DNA from: Streptococcus cristatus
GTDB taxonomy: Bacteria > Bacillota > Bacilli > Lactobacillales > Streptococcaceae
NCBI RefSeq assembly: GCF_008369405.1
Contig: NZ_VSJJ01000004.1
Location: 62,001-126,000 of the forward strand
DNA length: 64,000 nucleotides
Direction: 5' to 3'
Made by a program: the position numbers and the translations under genes. Below, one piece after another: positions 1-9,828 of the stretch. The notes under the pieces are model-generated. The model was not told the DNA's origin. It did no database searches and was given only the letters and a program-made list of their open reading frames with translations. How positions within the stretch are numbered: position 1 is the stretch's first letter; the number at the start of each line of letters is the position of its first letter.

Positions 1-1
1 C

Positions 2-193
2 AAGCTCTATCAAGAAATGGGAGAAACCTTTGCTCCTTTGAAGACATGGAGTAAATTTATCTTGACCAGTGATGAGGCCTTTGAAGCCAAATATGGCAGT
101 CAGGCGGATAAAAAGCGAAAACTTTACAATGGTACTTTAAAAGTTGATTTATATCAATATTTTGGCCAAAGGGTCAAAAGACAACTAGATTAG
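2..193 (+). CDS. rlmL: RlmL/YpsC-type 23S rRNA methyltransferase, C-terminal fragment
   Basis: Only the last 63 codons are in the window; the reading frame is open from the left edge to TAG at 191-193. The tail reads KLYQEMGETFAPLKTW, then a basic segment ending VKRQLD. This resembles the C-terminus of the THUMP-domain class I SAM-dependent RNA methyltransferases that streptococci carry just upstream of mapZ. The catalytic SAM and NPPY motifs lie outside the window, so the call rests on the tail sequence and the neighbour. The gap to mapZ is 12 bp, which suggests co-transcription. Confidence 0.7.
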   Translation, partial: KLYQEMGETFAPLKTWSKFILTSDEAFEAKYGSQADKKRKLYNGTLKVDLYQYFGQRVKRQLD

Positions 194-205
194 AAAGGAA
201 ATGCT

Positions 206-1660
206 GTGAGCAAAGAAGAAAAGATGCCAACAGAGCAAGAATCAAAAGAAACCGTTCTTGACTTAGAAGATGCGAAAGAAATGACGGTCGGTCAGGCTGC
301 TCGGAAAAACGAGGAAGTCGAAGCTGGTGTGACCGAAGGAGACAATATCCTTGATAAATACATCAAGCAACACCGAGATGAAATCGAAGCAGGGAAATTT
401 GAAACCCAAAAGCTGAGAATCATGGAAGAGCTGGCACAACAAAAAGAAGCTTTGATACAAGAGACCATCAAACAGCTTAAGAGTCAGTCTCAGGCGAAGG
501 AAAATACTGCCAATGTGCCATTACCTTCGGTGCAGCCAGTGAAAGCAGAAGCTGCAAACTCGGCAAATGTAGAGACTACAAAGGCTGCACAACCAGCGCT
601 AACAGTTGCAGCTGAAGCACCAATCATCCCGGCAACAAAGCCGGTATCAAAGCCAGTTCCGACAGTATTTGAGGATGAGGACGATCCTGAGACAAAGCCT
701 TTCTACAAGAAGAAAGCCTTCCTATACTCAGCCTTAGGTCTTGTAGCGCTTGCCGCTGGAACGACTTGGTATTTTCATCAAGGTTGGGGGAGCCACAAGT
801 CGACAACTGGTTCCAGTTCGACAGTTTCTTCTAGCAAAAAGAAATCTGCAAGTTCTAGCGAAGCCAAGAAAGAGGCTGCTAAAGAATTTGAAGACCTTTA
901 TGCTAGCTTCTTTACGGATAGTAGTCAGACAGCTATCAAAAATGACAAGTTTGGCGATTTGGATAAGCTGAAAGCTAAGTTAGATGTCTTAACTGGCAGC
1001 TTAGAATATACAGCTGCTAAGAAGAAGTATGATGATCTTGTTAAGCAAATTTCTGCTATCCAAAGTGTCAATTCACAATTCAATACGGGTGCCATCGTTG
1101 ACGGTCTATTGAAGACAGATGCCCAAGTGAAAGAAAACGCTAATCTTCCAGATGTATCGACAGGTAATAGCAAGTTGGATGAGGTCTTGAAGGCGGCTAT
1201 TGCTCAAGGACGCAGTCAGCAGCTACCAGCACCAGCGCCTAGTCCGACAGTGGAGCCGTCAGTGCCTTCCACAGCCCCATCAACGCCGCCAGCTGTGACT
1301 CCAGCGCCTAGTGACCCTAGTGGCATTAGAAATGCAGAAACTGGTATCGGACTGCCAAGTGCAGGAGTTAACCTCCAGCGCCACCTTAGCCGTGTGCCTT
1401 ACAATCAAGCAGCTATCGATGATGTCAATAATCCTGCTTGGACCTTCAATCCAGGTGTCTTGGAAACGATCCTCAAGGTGTCTCGTGAGCGCGGCTACAT
1501 CACAGGAGACCAGTTCATCCTTGAAAAAGTTAACATTGTCAAGGGGAATGGCTACTACAATCTCTATAAACCAGATGGTACTTATCTATTTAGTATGAAC
1601 TGTAAGACAGGCTACTTTGTAGGAAATGGAGCTGGGTATGCGGAAGATTTGGATTATTAA
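206..1660 (+). CDS. mapZ: Midcell-anchored protein Z (MapZ/LocZ)
   Basis: MapZ is a bitopic division protein that marks mid-cell and positions FtsZ rings in streptococci. The 484-residue product has an acidic, Lys/Glu-rich cytoplasmic N-terminus (about 1-170), one membrane segment (about 172-192, FLYSALGLVALAAG core), a Ser/Lys linker, a helical extracellular part, a Pro/Thr/Ser-rich spacer (about 330-375) and a conserved C-terminal domain ending GYAEDLDY. In the family the N-terminus binds FtsZ and is a target of the kinase StkP, while the extracellular part binds peptidoglycan. The start is GTG at 206 behind AAAGGAAATGCT; no in-frame ATG fits better. The location right after rlmL matches other streptococci. 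A strong terminator follows at 1693. Confidence 0.93.
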   Translation: MSKEEKMPTEQESKETVLDLEDAKEMTVGQAARKNEEVEAGVTEGDNILDKYIKQHRDEIEAGKFETQKLRIMEELAQQKEALIQETIKQLKSQSQAKENTANVPLPSVQPVKAEAANSANVETTKAAQPALTVAAEAPIIPATKPVSKPVPTVFEDEDDPETKPFYKKKAFLYSALGLVALAAGTTWYFHQGWGSHKSTTGSSSTVSSSKKKSASSSEAKKEAAKEFEDLYASFFTDSSQTAIKNDKFGDLDKLKAKLDVLTGSLEYTAAKKKYDDLVKQISAIQSVNSQFNTGAIVDGLLKTDAQVKENANLPDVSTGNSKLDEVLKAAIAQGRSQQLPAPAPSPTVEPSVPSTAPSTPPAVTPAPSDPSGIRNAETGIGLPSAGVNLQRHLSRVPYNQAAIDDVNNPAWTFNPGVLETILKVSRERGYITGDQFILEKVNIVKGNGYYNLYKPDGTYLFSMNCKTGYFVGNGAGYAEDLDY

Positions 1661-1692
1661 TCATCTTTCTCACTAATCCATTCAAAATATAT

Positions 1693-1750
1693 AAAAAAGT
1701 TGGACGGATCTGAGGTCATGTATCTCGGGTCGGCCGTCTAGCTTTTTTTT
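1693..1750 (+). terminator. Rho-independent terminator of rlmL-mapZ
   Basis: The arms AGTTGGACGG (1699-1708 region) and CCGTCTAGCT pair with G-U wobbles around a 25-nt loop and are followed by a run of eight T. It lies 33 bp after the mapZ stop. Confidence 0.75.
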
Positions 1751-1875
1751 GTATAAATAGTTACTTATTGTTAATTCCTATAATAATCTATAGTTTAAAT
1801 CTCTAGGTTAATATAGATAGTTTAAAATAGCTTGATTTATCAAGCTTATTTTCAATAAATAAAGATTTCAATAGA

Positions 1876-1904
1876 TTGAATTCTTGTCTTATTTTTGTTA
1901 AAAT
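1876..1904 (+). promoter_or_regulatory. Sigma-A-type promoter of the serine-rich adhesin gene
   Basis: TTGAAT (1876-1881), a 17-nt spacer and TAAAAT (1899-1904). The predicted leader to the adhesin start at 2052 is about 140 nt. The rest of 1661-2051 is AT-rich and holds no other gene that I can support. Confidence 0.5.
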
Positions 1905-3693
1905 ACTATCTGGAGCATTAGAACACCTATAATAAAAATGCAAAAAAATATGTATTTTTGCTTATAAACTATAGCATGCAATGAGTCAGTTTCTTTGCTA
2001 ATGGTCATGAGATTAACAAAGACTGGCATGTTGAAAAAGGAAAGGAAAAGGATGTTTCGAAGTAAGAAATATAACAAGGATTTCGAGATCATTGACGAAA
2101 AGAAGCGGTACAAGCTCTATAAGTCTGGGAAAAATTGGGTAAAAGCTTCAAATTCTCAACTCGATCTCTTTCGTATCGGTGGAATGGGAGAAGTTGTCTC
2201 AAATAGCTTGTCAGATACAGAAGAGCTTGATCACGATCATCTGAGCCTCAACACTCTTGCAGGTTTATGGGGAATATTAGCTGCTGGAGCGGCAGGTTTG
2301 GTGGTGACTCAGGAGCAGTCTGTCTATGCGGATGAAACATCTGAATACACAGATAAAGCTGTCATTTCAGCTGAAGTCAAAGACAATGAGGAAGCACCAG
2401 AAGCAAGTACAAATTCGATCATTGCTCAAGCGCAAGCGGAAATGCGAAAAGCAAAAGCAGAACAAGCTTCTGAGTTAGCCTCTGTTTCAGTTAGTCAGTC
2501 AGTCAGCACTTCTGTCTCTACAAGTGAGTCAGTATCTCTTAGTATCTCGACTAGCCAGTCTGTTAGTCAATCGCTCAGCTAATCAATTTCCGCTAGTAAC
2601 TCAACTTCTATTAGCCAGTCTGTATCTGCTAGCAGTTCGGTCTTGACTAGCAAATTAGCGAGTACTGCGCCTGCTGCAAAAGTATCAGAGAGCAAAGCGC
2701 CCGCTAAGCTAGAAAGTGCTAACAATACAACTTCTCTAGAACAGGATAAAGTGCTAACTAGCGCGTCAGTAGCTGATGCTTCCGTCTCAGCTTCTAATTC
2801 TGTCTCACTGGACGTCAGAGTCAATGTTGCTGATAGCTTTGTTTCATCTGGTGCAGGACAAAGTTTGGCTAGCGCTATGTTGAGCAATAGCCAAGCCCTA
2901 GCAACCAGCAACAACTTGGCTGCTGGTGTGGTAGCTGATAAGAACCAAGCCCAAGGCAAGGATGAGCTCAAGCAAGCTGAGAAGAGTCAAACGGTAGATA
3001 AGACCGTAGCAACTTCACCAAAAGAGTCTGGTCGGTCAGACTTCCGTAGTGCGGGCTACTCAGGATTCAGAGCTGTCAATAAAAATATTAGGGTTAATGT
3101 CAGTCAAGAGGAACTAGTAGTAGAACGTGGTAGATCTTTTGATATACCAAACTTTGCTACTATTAGCGGAACAAATCTGAATTTTAATAAAGCAGAAGTT
3201 CGAGGTTATTTCCCAAACAACCAATGGCCACCTAGCAGATGGCTTCAAACTCAGTTTACAAGACAGGGAAACACTATAAAAGTTCGTGTTTATGGAACAG
3301 TTCCACTGGATGAAACCCTTGGTGACTACAATACCTATGTTGTTGGTTATGATAGGAGTGGAAATACTAGCTCAGATAACGGAACACGGAACACTAACGC
3401 TGGTCGTGGTACAAGAGACAATGGTCAGTTTAAGCTCACTATTCGCCATCATGTCAATGATGATATCAATAAAGTCCGAGTAAAAAATCTTAGTCACTTA
3501 ACAGAACAAGAAAAAATAGAAGTTATTGCAGCTTTCAAAGCGAAAAATGCTAGCTTGAGAAATGAGGACATGCTAAGTGGTGGTCAACATGGTGCGGGCT
3601 ATGATGTTGCGGATAATGGTGAATTGACCGTTACTTATCGTGATAGAAGAACCAGTGTCATTCCTGCTGATAATTTGATTGAGCTGGGTGATG

Positions 3694-4470
3694 TTGATCC
3701 GGTCTTGAATGGTAGTGCAACTTCTCTTACTAGTAAGAATGGCGATCTGTTCAAGAAACGGGTTGTTGGTGTGCAACTAGACCCAGACTATGTCTATATC
3801 CACGATGAAAATAACACCAGTGCTAGAAGCGGTGGTTGGGCAACTGAACAGGCAGCGAAAGATGCTGTTCAGATGACTCCACGTGTATCAGGGCTTTTAT
3901 CTGACTTGGGCCTGACTTATGAGGTGACAGCCGTATCAGATGGCAATGGGGGCTATGTTCCTCGGGTTGCTTTCACTGGCACACCTAAAAAGGCAGGTGT
4001 TTTCGAATTTGACCTTAGTGTGCGTGATGAGAACGGTACGGTCTGGAGAAATGAATCAAGTAGTCCTTTCCGCTTAGATGTAACAACAAATCATGATCCT
4101 ATCTTTAATAATAGTCTGGCTTCAACTACTCCTAAAGCAGGGCAGTTGATTCCAGATATGAGTGTAGGAAAAGCCGTACAACACGATCTTTATATTCATG
4201 ATATAGACAACAAGAGTCAAGCGGGTGGCTGGAAAACATCGACAGAAGCCAAAAATGCTGTTCTACCTACAATTTCAGAGCAGCGTCTTACAGAGCTTGG
4301 ATTGACTTATAATATTGATGCGGTTCCTGATGGTCAAGGTGGCTATGTCCCTCGTCTTAGAATTTCTGGTACTCCTAAGAAAGAAGGGGATATCAGATTC
4401 TATATGTCTGTAACGGATGAGAATGGTGTATCATGGAATAGTACCGCAAATGATTTCCAGTTTAGAATCA
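3694..4470 (+). repeat. Two tandem Ig/cadherin-like modules in the adhesin binding region
   Basis: Two modules of about 130 residues (3694-4083 and 4093-4470) share the order DP(V/I)xN, YIHDxxN, GGW, LGLTYxxxAV, DG.GGYVPR, GTPKK and DENGxxW. This is an intragenic duplication. The GTP..G..F/I pattern is that of Ig-like or cadherin-like surface-adhesin folds. It sits between the N-terminal non-repeat region and the long Ser-rich repeat, where Srr adhesins normally place ligand-binding domains. Confidence 0.8.
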
Positions 4471-4479
4471 TTGATCATC

Positions 4480-5560
4480 AATCATTGTCTGTTAGTACGA
4501 GTCTTTCAGCTTCGCAGTCTCTTAGTGCTGTAAATTCCGTTTCAGCAAGCAAGAGTAATTCAGCATCGGTAAGTCTGAGTGGTTCGATGTCATTGAGCAA
4601 GAGCGCCTCAACTTCATTGAGCGGTAGCCAATCCGTCTCATTAAGTAAGAGTGCCTCAGCTTCGTTGAGTTTGAGTCGGTCAGTCTCATTGAGTAATAGC
4701 GCTTCAGCGTCATTAAGCTTGAGCCAGTCAGTCTCAGTAAGTGCAAGTGCTTCAGCATCAGTAAGCCTTAGCCAGTCAGTTTCAACAAGCGAGTCTGCTT
4801 CAACCTCATTGAGCGCAAGCCAGCCAGCTTCAACAAGTGAATCAGCTTCAACGTCAATGAGCGCAAGCCAGTTAGTTTCAACAAGTGAGTCTGCTTCAAT
4901 CTCATTGAGCACCAGCCTCAGTGCCTCACTCAGCGCTTCAGATTCAACAAGTACTAGCCTGAGCACCAGCCTCAGTGCCTCACTCAGCGCATCAGATTCA
5001 ACAAGCACCAGCTTGAGCACCAGCCAAAGTGCCTCACTCAGTGCTTCAGATTCAAGAAGTACAAGTTTGAGCACGAGCCTCAGTGCCTCAATTAGCGCTT
5101 CAGATTCAGCAAGTACGAGCCTGAGCACGAGCCTCAGTGCCTCAATTAGTGCTTCAGATTCAGCAAGTACAAGTTTGAGCACTAGTCTAAGTGCCTCAAT
5201 TAGCGCTTCTGATTCATCAAGCACCAGCTTGAGCACAAGTCTCAGTGCATCAATCTCAGCAAGCGAGAGTGCATCGTCTTCTGTAAGCAGTAGCCAATTA
5301 GTCTCAACAAGCGCAAGTACCTCAGCGTCATTGAGCGCTAGTGCGTCAGCTCTTGCAAGTGAAAATGATTTGGCATCGCTGAGCGTAAGCGAATCTCTAT
5401 CAGCAAGTGCAAGTCTAAGCACCAGCGTATCAGCTTCATTCAGCGCGTCAGAGTCAGCAAGCGTAAGTGTAAGTACCTCTACATCACTTAGCGATAGCCT
5501 TTCAAGCAGCTTGAGTACAAGTGTGTCACAAGAGTCAAACTCATTCAGCTATAGTAAGGG
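4480..5560 (+). repeat. Serine-rich repeat coding region with a 54-bp tandem core
   Basis: About 360 residues alternate Ser with Ala, Thr, Val, Leu or Gln, the usual O-glycosylated stalk of Srr adhesins. Within about 4896-5262 the sequence becomes a regular 18-residue (54-bp) array with unit [18 protein letters not shown], present about six to seven times with small changes. Such arrays change copy number easily. The minus strand keeps a long open frame here only because of codon bias. Confidence 0.9.
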
Positions 5561-5980
5561 TGATCCAACCAGCGAGTCCAAGCCAGAGTTTAACCTGCCA
5601 AGCTACCTCGCATCTGTAAGTGATAGTCAGTCTATCTCTACTTCATTGAGCACATCCGCAAGTGTGTCACTGAGTGATAGCGCAAGCATTTCAGCTAGTC
5701 TGTCTGAAAGTGCGTCTGTATCTAGTGCTACAAATCACTCTCAAGCACCTAAACCACAGCCTGCATAACCAGGACAAGTCAAAGTTACTCCAAATGCTAA
5801 AGCTTTACCAAATACAGGAACTGCCAATAATCCATTAGCAGCTCTTGGATTGGGAATAGCAACTTGGGCATCAGCCTTTCTCAAGAACAAAAAGAAGAAA
5901 GAATCCGCATCTGATGTCAATTTGGAAGACTAATCTTAAAACCCAGCTAAAATGATGACAACATTTTAGTGATGGAAAGT

Positions 5981-6019
5981 AAATCCCAGATAGCCATAGG
6001 CTATCTGGGATTTTTAATC
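5981..6019 (+). terminator. Terminator of the adhesin gene
   Basis: Perfect 15-bp stem AAATCCCAGATAGCC with a 3-nt loop and the exact complement, followed by T-rich sequence. It lies 48 bp after the final adhesin stop. Confidence 0.85.
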
Positions 6020-6241
6020 TTTGTATGCGTAGAATGTGAATCGTGCTGAGATAATTTCTATCTTTTAAGCCTGATCCCAGAAAGTGATGAACCAAGCTAA
6101 ATATTTTGAAATGTAGTTCGGTCTGCTTGCTTTTTGTTCTAGTGAGAGGGCCTTGTTGCTTACTCTAATTTGCTCTTGAGTGTGATGAAAATAAAAGTTT
6201 CAAAATTAGCAAAAATAATTCGATTCTTTTTCAGAAAAGGC

Positions 6242-6270
6242 TTGTGAGATTAGGCTGGATGTTTTAAAAT
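6242..6270 (+). promoter_or_regulatory. Promoter of the Na/Pi cotransporter gene
   Basis: TTGTGA (6242-6247), a 17-nt spacer and TAAAAT (6265-6270), 44 bp upstream of the start codon. The 6020-6241 stretch before it holds no gene that I can support. Confidence 0.45.
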
Positions 6271-6313
6271 AGTATAGGAGATTATCCGCTATTTATTTTT
6301 CGGAGGAAAAGAA

Positions 6314-7945
6314 ATGTCCATTAATTGGCAAGAAATTATATTTAGCTTTTTAGGAGGCTTGGGGCTGTTCCTGTACAGTATTCGTATGATGGGTGACGGC
6401 TTACAGCAGGCGGCAGGAGACCGATTGCGCTATTTCATTGATAAATACACGAGCAATCCTTTTTTAGGTGTGCTGGTTGGGATTGGGATGACAGCCCTGA
6501 TCCAGTCTAGTTCAGGTGTGACAGTGATCACAGTTGGTCTGGTGAGTGCGGGGCTGTTGACCCTGCGTCAGGCTATCGGGATTGTCATGGGGGCCAATAT
6601 TGGTACGACTGTGACTTCCTTCATCATTGGTTTTAAGTTGGGTGATTACGCTCTGCCCTTGCTCTTTGTCGGTGCGGTTTGCCTCTTTTTCACAAAGAAT
6701 CGCTCAGTGAACAATGTCGGGCGTATCCTCTTTGGTGTCGGCGGGATCTTTTTCGCCCTCAATCTCATGAGTGGAGCCATGGAGCCTCTTAAAGACTTGC
6801 AAGTCTTTCGAGATTACATGGTTCAGCTAAGTAAAAATCCAGTCTTAGGTGTCTTTGTCGGAACGGGCTTGACCCTGCTCATTCAAGCATCTTCGGCGAC
6901 CATTGGGATTCTGCAAAATCTCTATGCCAGCAATCTCATTGATCTGCAAGGAGCTTTACCAGTCCTCTTTGGTGACAATATCGGAACGACGATTACAGCG
7001 ATCATTGCTTCCTTAGGGGCTAATATCGCAGCCAAGCGTGTTGCTGGAGCCCATGTGGCCTTTAACGTTGTGGGAACAGTCATCTGTATGATCTTCCTGC
7101 TACCTTTCACATCACTGATTCAGTGGTTTGAGACAGCCTTGCATTTGTCACCAGAAATGACTATTGCCTTTGCCCACGGAACCTTTAATATTACCAATAC
7201 CATTATCCAATTTCCTTTTATTGGCTTTTTAGCATATTTGGTTACCAAGTTGATTCCGGGTGAGGATGAAACCGTTAAATACGAATCTCTCTACCTAGAT
7301 ACGATTTTGATCGACCAAGCGCCATCATTGGCTTTGGGAAATGCTAAAAAGGAACTCCTTCACTTGGGTGGCTACGCTGCTAAATCTTTCGAATTGGCTT
7401 ATGATTATATCGTGAACTATGAAGAAAAATCTGCCGAAAAGGGTCATAAGACTGAGGAAGCCATCAATGCCATTGATGATGAATTGACTCGCTACCTGAT
7501 TGTCCTATCTGGCCAGCAGCTCAATCCAAAAGAGAGTGAAGTCTTGACCAGCATTCTGGACTCTAGTCGTGATTTGGAGAGAATCGGTGACCACTCAGAA
7601 GCTTTGCTGAATTTGACAGACTACTTGCACCGCAAGAAGGTGGAATTTTCACCAGCTGCCTTGGAAGAGTTGGAAAATATTTATCACTTGACCTTGGACT
7701 TTATCAAAGAAGCTTTGAATTCTGTGGAAACAAATAATGTGGATTTGGCCAATAGTTTGGAGGCCAAGCATGCGGAGATTGACAAGCTAGAACGCAGCCT
7801 GCGCAAGACCCACATTGCTCGTCTCAACAAGGGAGAATGTACGCCTCAGGCTGGGGTCAACTTCATCGATATTATTTCTCACTATACCAGAGTTGCTGAC
7901 CACGCCATGAATTTGGCTGAGAAAGTACAAATGGAACAAATTTAA
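6314..7945 (+). CDS. Na+/phosphate cotransporter family protein with C-terminal PhoU domain
   Basis: The 543-residue membrane protein belongs to the NptA/YjbB class. It has two inverted Na_Pi_cotrans repeats with the signature glutamine-serine motifs (QSSSG at about 64-68 and QASSA near 190), and about nine hydrophobic segments over residues 8-310. A soluble C-terminal PhoU-like helical bundle (about 350-540) contains RIGDHSE and RVADHAMNL, the metal-binding type motifs of PhoU repeats. The likely role is sodium-driven phosphate (or related anion) movement, with the PhoU part regulatory. ATG at 6314 follows CGGAGGAAAAGAA. No pst genes adjoin it. A MITE-like repeat starts 8 bp after its stop. 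Confidence 0.9.
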   Translation: MSINWQEIIFSFLGGLGLFLYSIRMMGDGLQQAAGDRLRYFIDKYTSNPFLGVLVGIGMTALIQSSSGVTVITVGLVSAGLLTLRQAIGIVMGANIGTTVTSFIIGFKLGDYALPLLFVGAVCLFFTKNRSVNNVGRILFGVGGIFFALNLMSGAMEPLKDLQVFRDYMVQLSKNPVLGVFVGTGLTLLIQASSATIGILQNLYASNLIDLQGALPVLFGDNIGTTITAIIASLGANIAAKRVAGAHVAFNVVGTVICMIFLLPFTSLIQWFETALHLSPEMTIAFAHGTFNITNTIIQFPFIGFLAYLVTKLIPGEDETVKYESLYLDTILIDQAPSLALGNAKKELLHLGGYAAKSFELAYDYIVNYEEKSAEKGHKTEEAINAIDDELTRYLIVLSGQQLNPKESEVLTSILDSSRDLERIGDHSEALLNLTDYLHRKKVEFSPAALEELENIYHLTLDFIKEALNSVETNNVDLANSLEAKHAEIDKLERSLRKTHIARLNKGECTPQAGVNFIDIISHYTRVADHAMNLAEKVQMEQI

Positions 7946-7953
7946 GACAGAAA

Positions 7954-8127
7954 GAGGCTGGGACAAAAGTCCTAGCCTCTCAATTGTCTTTGGATTGTCG
8001 AGCAAGACGCAGTGGTTGAGTGGGCTCTACTAGGCTGATTTCATCAGCTTTTACAGCCTACTCAACTGTGCGGAGGTGGGACGACGAAATCGAATTCTAA
8101 CGAATTACCGATTTCTGTCCCACTCTC
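7954..8127 (-). repeat. MITE-like intergenic element, copy 1
   Basis: This 174-bp element is nearly identical to the reverse complement of the copies at 26249-26423 and 52951-53123. One end is a hairpin, GAGGCTGGGAC/GTCCTAGCCTC around AAAA. The other end holds GTGGGAC/GTCCCAC around an AT-rich loop. The two ends form imperfect terminal inverted repeats (GAGRSTGGGACA). It begins just after the phosphate transporter stop and may terminate that transcript. Confidence 0.85.
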
Positions 8128-8179
8128 TTTCTTGCTTTGAATAATATAATAAATTTTTCTAAAAAAGAGGTATAGACCA

Positions 8180-8208
8180 TTTACAAATAAAATAGAAAGC
8201 GTTATAAT
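8180..8208 (+). promoter_or_regulatory. nagA promoter with overlapping cre-like site
   Basis: TTTACA (8180-8185), a 17-nt spacer and TATAAT (8203-8208). The stretch AGAAAGCGTTATAA across the spacer and -10 resembles a CcpA cre box (TGWAANCGNTNWCA) with mismatches. Catabolite repression of nagA would fit its pathway, but the site is imperfect. Confidence 0.55.
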
Positions 8209-8244
8209 AGAGTCAATAGAAATAGAACAAGGGGAGGCAGTCAG

Positions 8245-9411
8245 ATGCCTAAATATATAAAAGCCGATCAGTTCTTCTATCCTCAAGGGATTCGCAAGGG
8301 TGGATTTTTGGAAGTGATTGATGGAAAATTTGGAAAATTAGTACAGGAAGTCCCTGCGGATGCAGAAGTAGTGGATTACACAGGTTACTCTGTTGCGCCG
8401 GGTCTGGTGGATACCCATATCCATGGTTTTGGTGGGGTCGATGTCATGGACAATAACATCGAAGGTACCCTCCATACCATGAGTGAAGGACTTTTGACGA
8501 CTGGGGTGACCAGTTTCCTGCCGACCACGCTGACATCATCTTACGAGCAACTCTTGGCTGTGACAGAAAATATTGGTGCGCGCTATCAAGAAGCAAGTGG
8601 TGCCAAGATTCGTGGTCTCTATTTTGAAGGGCCTTACTTCACTGAAAAGTACAAGGGTGCCCAAAACCCAGCCTACATGAAGGATCCTCGTATGGATGAA
8701 TTTCGTGCTTGGCAAAAGGCAGCCAATGGTCTGCTCAATAAGATTGCTTTGGCACCTGAGCGTGAGGGCGTGGAAGAATTTGTCCGCACCATCACTGATG
8801 AAGGTGTGACAGTTGCTTTGGGGCACTCTGATGCGACCTATGATGAAGCCAAGGCAGCAGTAGAAGCAGGTGCTAGTGTCTGGGTGCATGCCTACAATGG
8901 CATGCGAGGCCTGACCCACCGTGAGCTAGGTATGGTTGGGGCTATGTACGAGCTGCCTCACACCTATGCGGAGCTGATTTGTGATGGTCACCATGTAGAT
9001 CCCAAGGCCTGTGATATTTTGCTCAAGCAAAAGGGTCATGAACATGTAGCCCTCATCACAGACTGTATGACTGCAGGTGGGCTGGAAGACGGCGACTATA
9101 TGCTGGGAGAATTTCCAGTGGTGGTAGCCAATGGCACAGCTCGTCTCAAATCGACTGGCAACTTAGCAGGATCTATCCTGCAGCTCAAGGACGGCCTGAA
9201 ATATGTAGTTGAGTGGGGCATCGCAAATCCTCATCAAGCAGTCATGATGGCCAGTCTTATCCCAGCAAAATCCGTCCACATCGACGATGTCTGTGGCCAG
9301 ATCAAGGAAGGCTACGATGCTGACTTTATCGTTCTGGACAAGGATTTGGAGCTGGTTGCTACTTATCTGGATGGCGAAAAACGCTTTGAAGCTGCCTCCA
9401 GTGTTCTTTAA
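8245..9411 (+). CDS. nagA: N-acetylglucosamine-6-phosphate deacetylase
   Basis: It removes the acetyl group from GlcNAc-6-phosphate to give glucosamine-6-phosphate, the first committed step in amino-sugar use and wall recycling. The 388-residue product has the amidohydrolase metal motif HIH (H58, H60 in DTHIHGFGG), the YFEGPY segment carrying the metal-binding Glu, LGHSDA, ELICDGHHVDP and a late ITDCMTAGG with the catalytic Asp. Length is normal for the family. ATG at 8245 follows GGGGAGGCAGTCAG. It is monocistronic by spacing, with nagB not in the window. Confidence 0.96.
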   Translation: MPKYIKADQFFYPQGIRKGGFLEVIDGKFGKLVQEVPADAEVVDYTGYSVAPGLVDTHIHGFGGVDVMDNNIEGTLHTMSEGLLTTGVTSFLPTTLTSSYEQLLAVTENIGARYQEASGAKIRGLYFEGPYFTEKYKGAQNPAYMKDPRMDEFRAWQKAANGLLNKIALAPEREGVEEFVRTITDEGVTVALGHSDATYDEAKAAVEAGASVWVHAYNGMRGLTHRELGMVGAMYELPHTYAELICDGHHVDPKACDILLKQKGHEHVALITDCMTAGGLEDGDYMLGEFPVVVANGTARLKSTGNLAGSILQLKDGLKYVVEWGIANPHQAVMMASLIPAKSVHIDDVCGQIKEGYDADFIVLDKDLELVATYLDGEKRFEAASSVL

Positions 9412-9628
9412 TTGAGTCTCCTTATATTTTTAGAAAGGATGGGGTAACCTGTCCTTTTTAATGTAGAGCTGCCGACTTTTCCTGGGATTTGCTAGAGGAA
9501 CTTGTACAAAGCTAGAAATGTTTGGCGCAATTAGAAAGTCTCTGAGATATTTTTCTTAACAGATGGTAAGGCTTTCTCAAAGAAAGAGAAGATGTTATAA
9601 TAGGATTATCACAGATGAGGAGGACAGG

Positions 9629-9817
9629 ATGAAAAAGATTGATTATAGATTTATGGGAATAGGCTTGGTGTTCCTCTTCTTTGGATTACTACTGCATCGT
9701 TTCTTGTTATTTATTGCTGGGTTAGCCTTTATCATTTATAGCTTTTTCAGCCGAGGCATGGCTCCAACCAAGGAAAATATCTTTAAGCCAAAATTGACCA
9801 AAAGAAAGAAGAAATAA
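9629..9817 (+). CDS. Small two-segment membrane protein of unknown function
   Basis: The 62-residue product has two hydrophobic segments (about 8-22 and 25-39) and a strongly basic tail ending KRKKK. ATG at 9629 is chosen because it follows GAGGAGGACAGG, and because a -10 hexamer TATAAT at 9596-9601 would place the transcript start after the upstream in-frame ATG at 9563. The stop is 11 bp before the aldo/keto reductase start, so the two are probably co-transcribed. I recognise no family. Confidence 0.7.
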   Translation: MKKIDYRFMGIGLVFLFFGLLLHRFLLFIAGLAFIIYSFFSRGMAPTKENIFKPKLTKRKKK

Positions 9818-9828
9818 GGAGAAGAAAT

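Larger units (their letters stand above)
2052..5933 (+). pseudogene. Serine-rich repeat surface adhesin, interrupted by two in-frame stop codons
   Basis: Read through, this is one 1293-codon frame with TAA at 2580-2582 and again at 5766-5768. The uninterrupted pieces are 2052-2582, a middle piece with first usable start near 2643 ending at 5768, and a 3' tail to 5933. The start at ATG 2052 follows AAAGGAAAAGG. The N-terminus has the KxYKxGKxW signature (KLYKSGKNW, residues 21-29) and a long hydrophobic signal region ending near VYADE, typical of glycosylated Srr adhesins exported by the accessory SecA2 pathway. Next come a short Ser-rich stretch, a ligand-binding region of about 600 residues, a long Ser-rich repeat and, beyond the second stop, LPNTG with a hydrophobic segment and basic tail. 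As written, the first stop leaves only the signal peptide and the second removes the sortase motif. No secA2/asp/gtf genes lie nearby. Alternatives are sequencing error or stop readthrough. Confidence 0.85.

Noticed and set aside
4896-5262. CRISPR-like array
   Set aside because: The repeats are tandem coding units without spacers inside a surface-protein gene.
4478-5422. 314-codon minus-strand ORF opposite the Ser-rich repeat
   Set aside because: Its Leu/Ala/Glu pattern is the mirror of Ser codons on the plus strand; there is no start context or homology, so it is a shadow of the repeat.
7787-8005. Minus-strand ORF across the phosphate transporter end and repeat copy 1
   Set aside because: It consists of the antisense of a coding region and of a repeat, with no start context.
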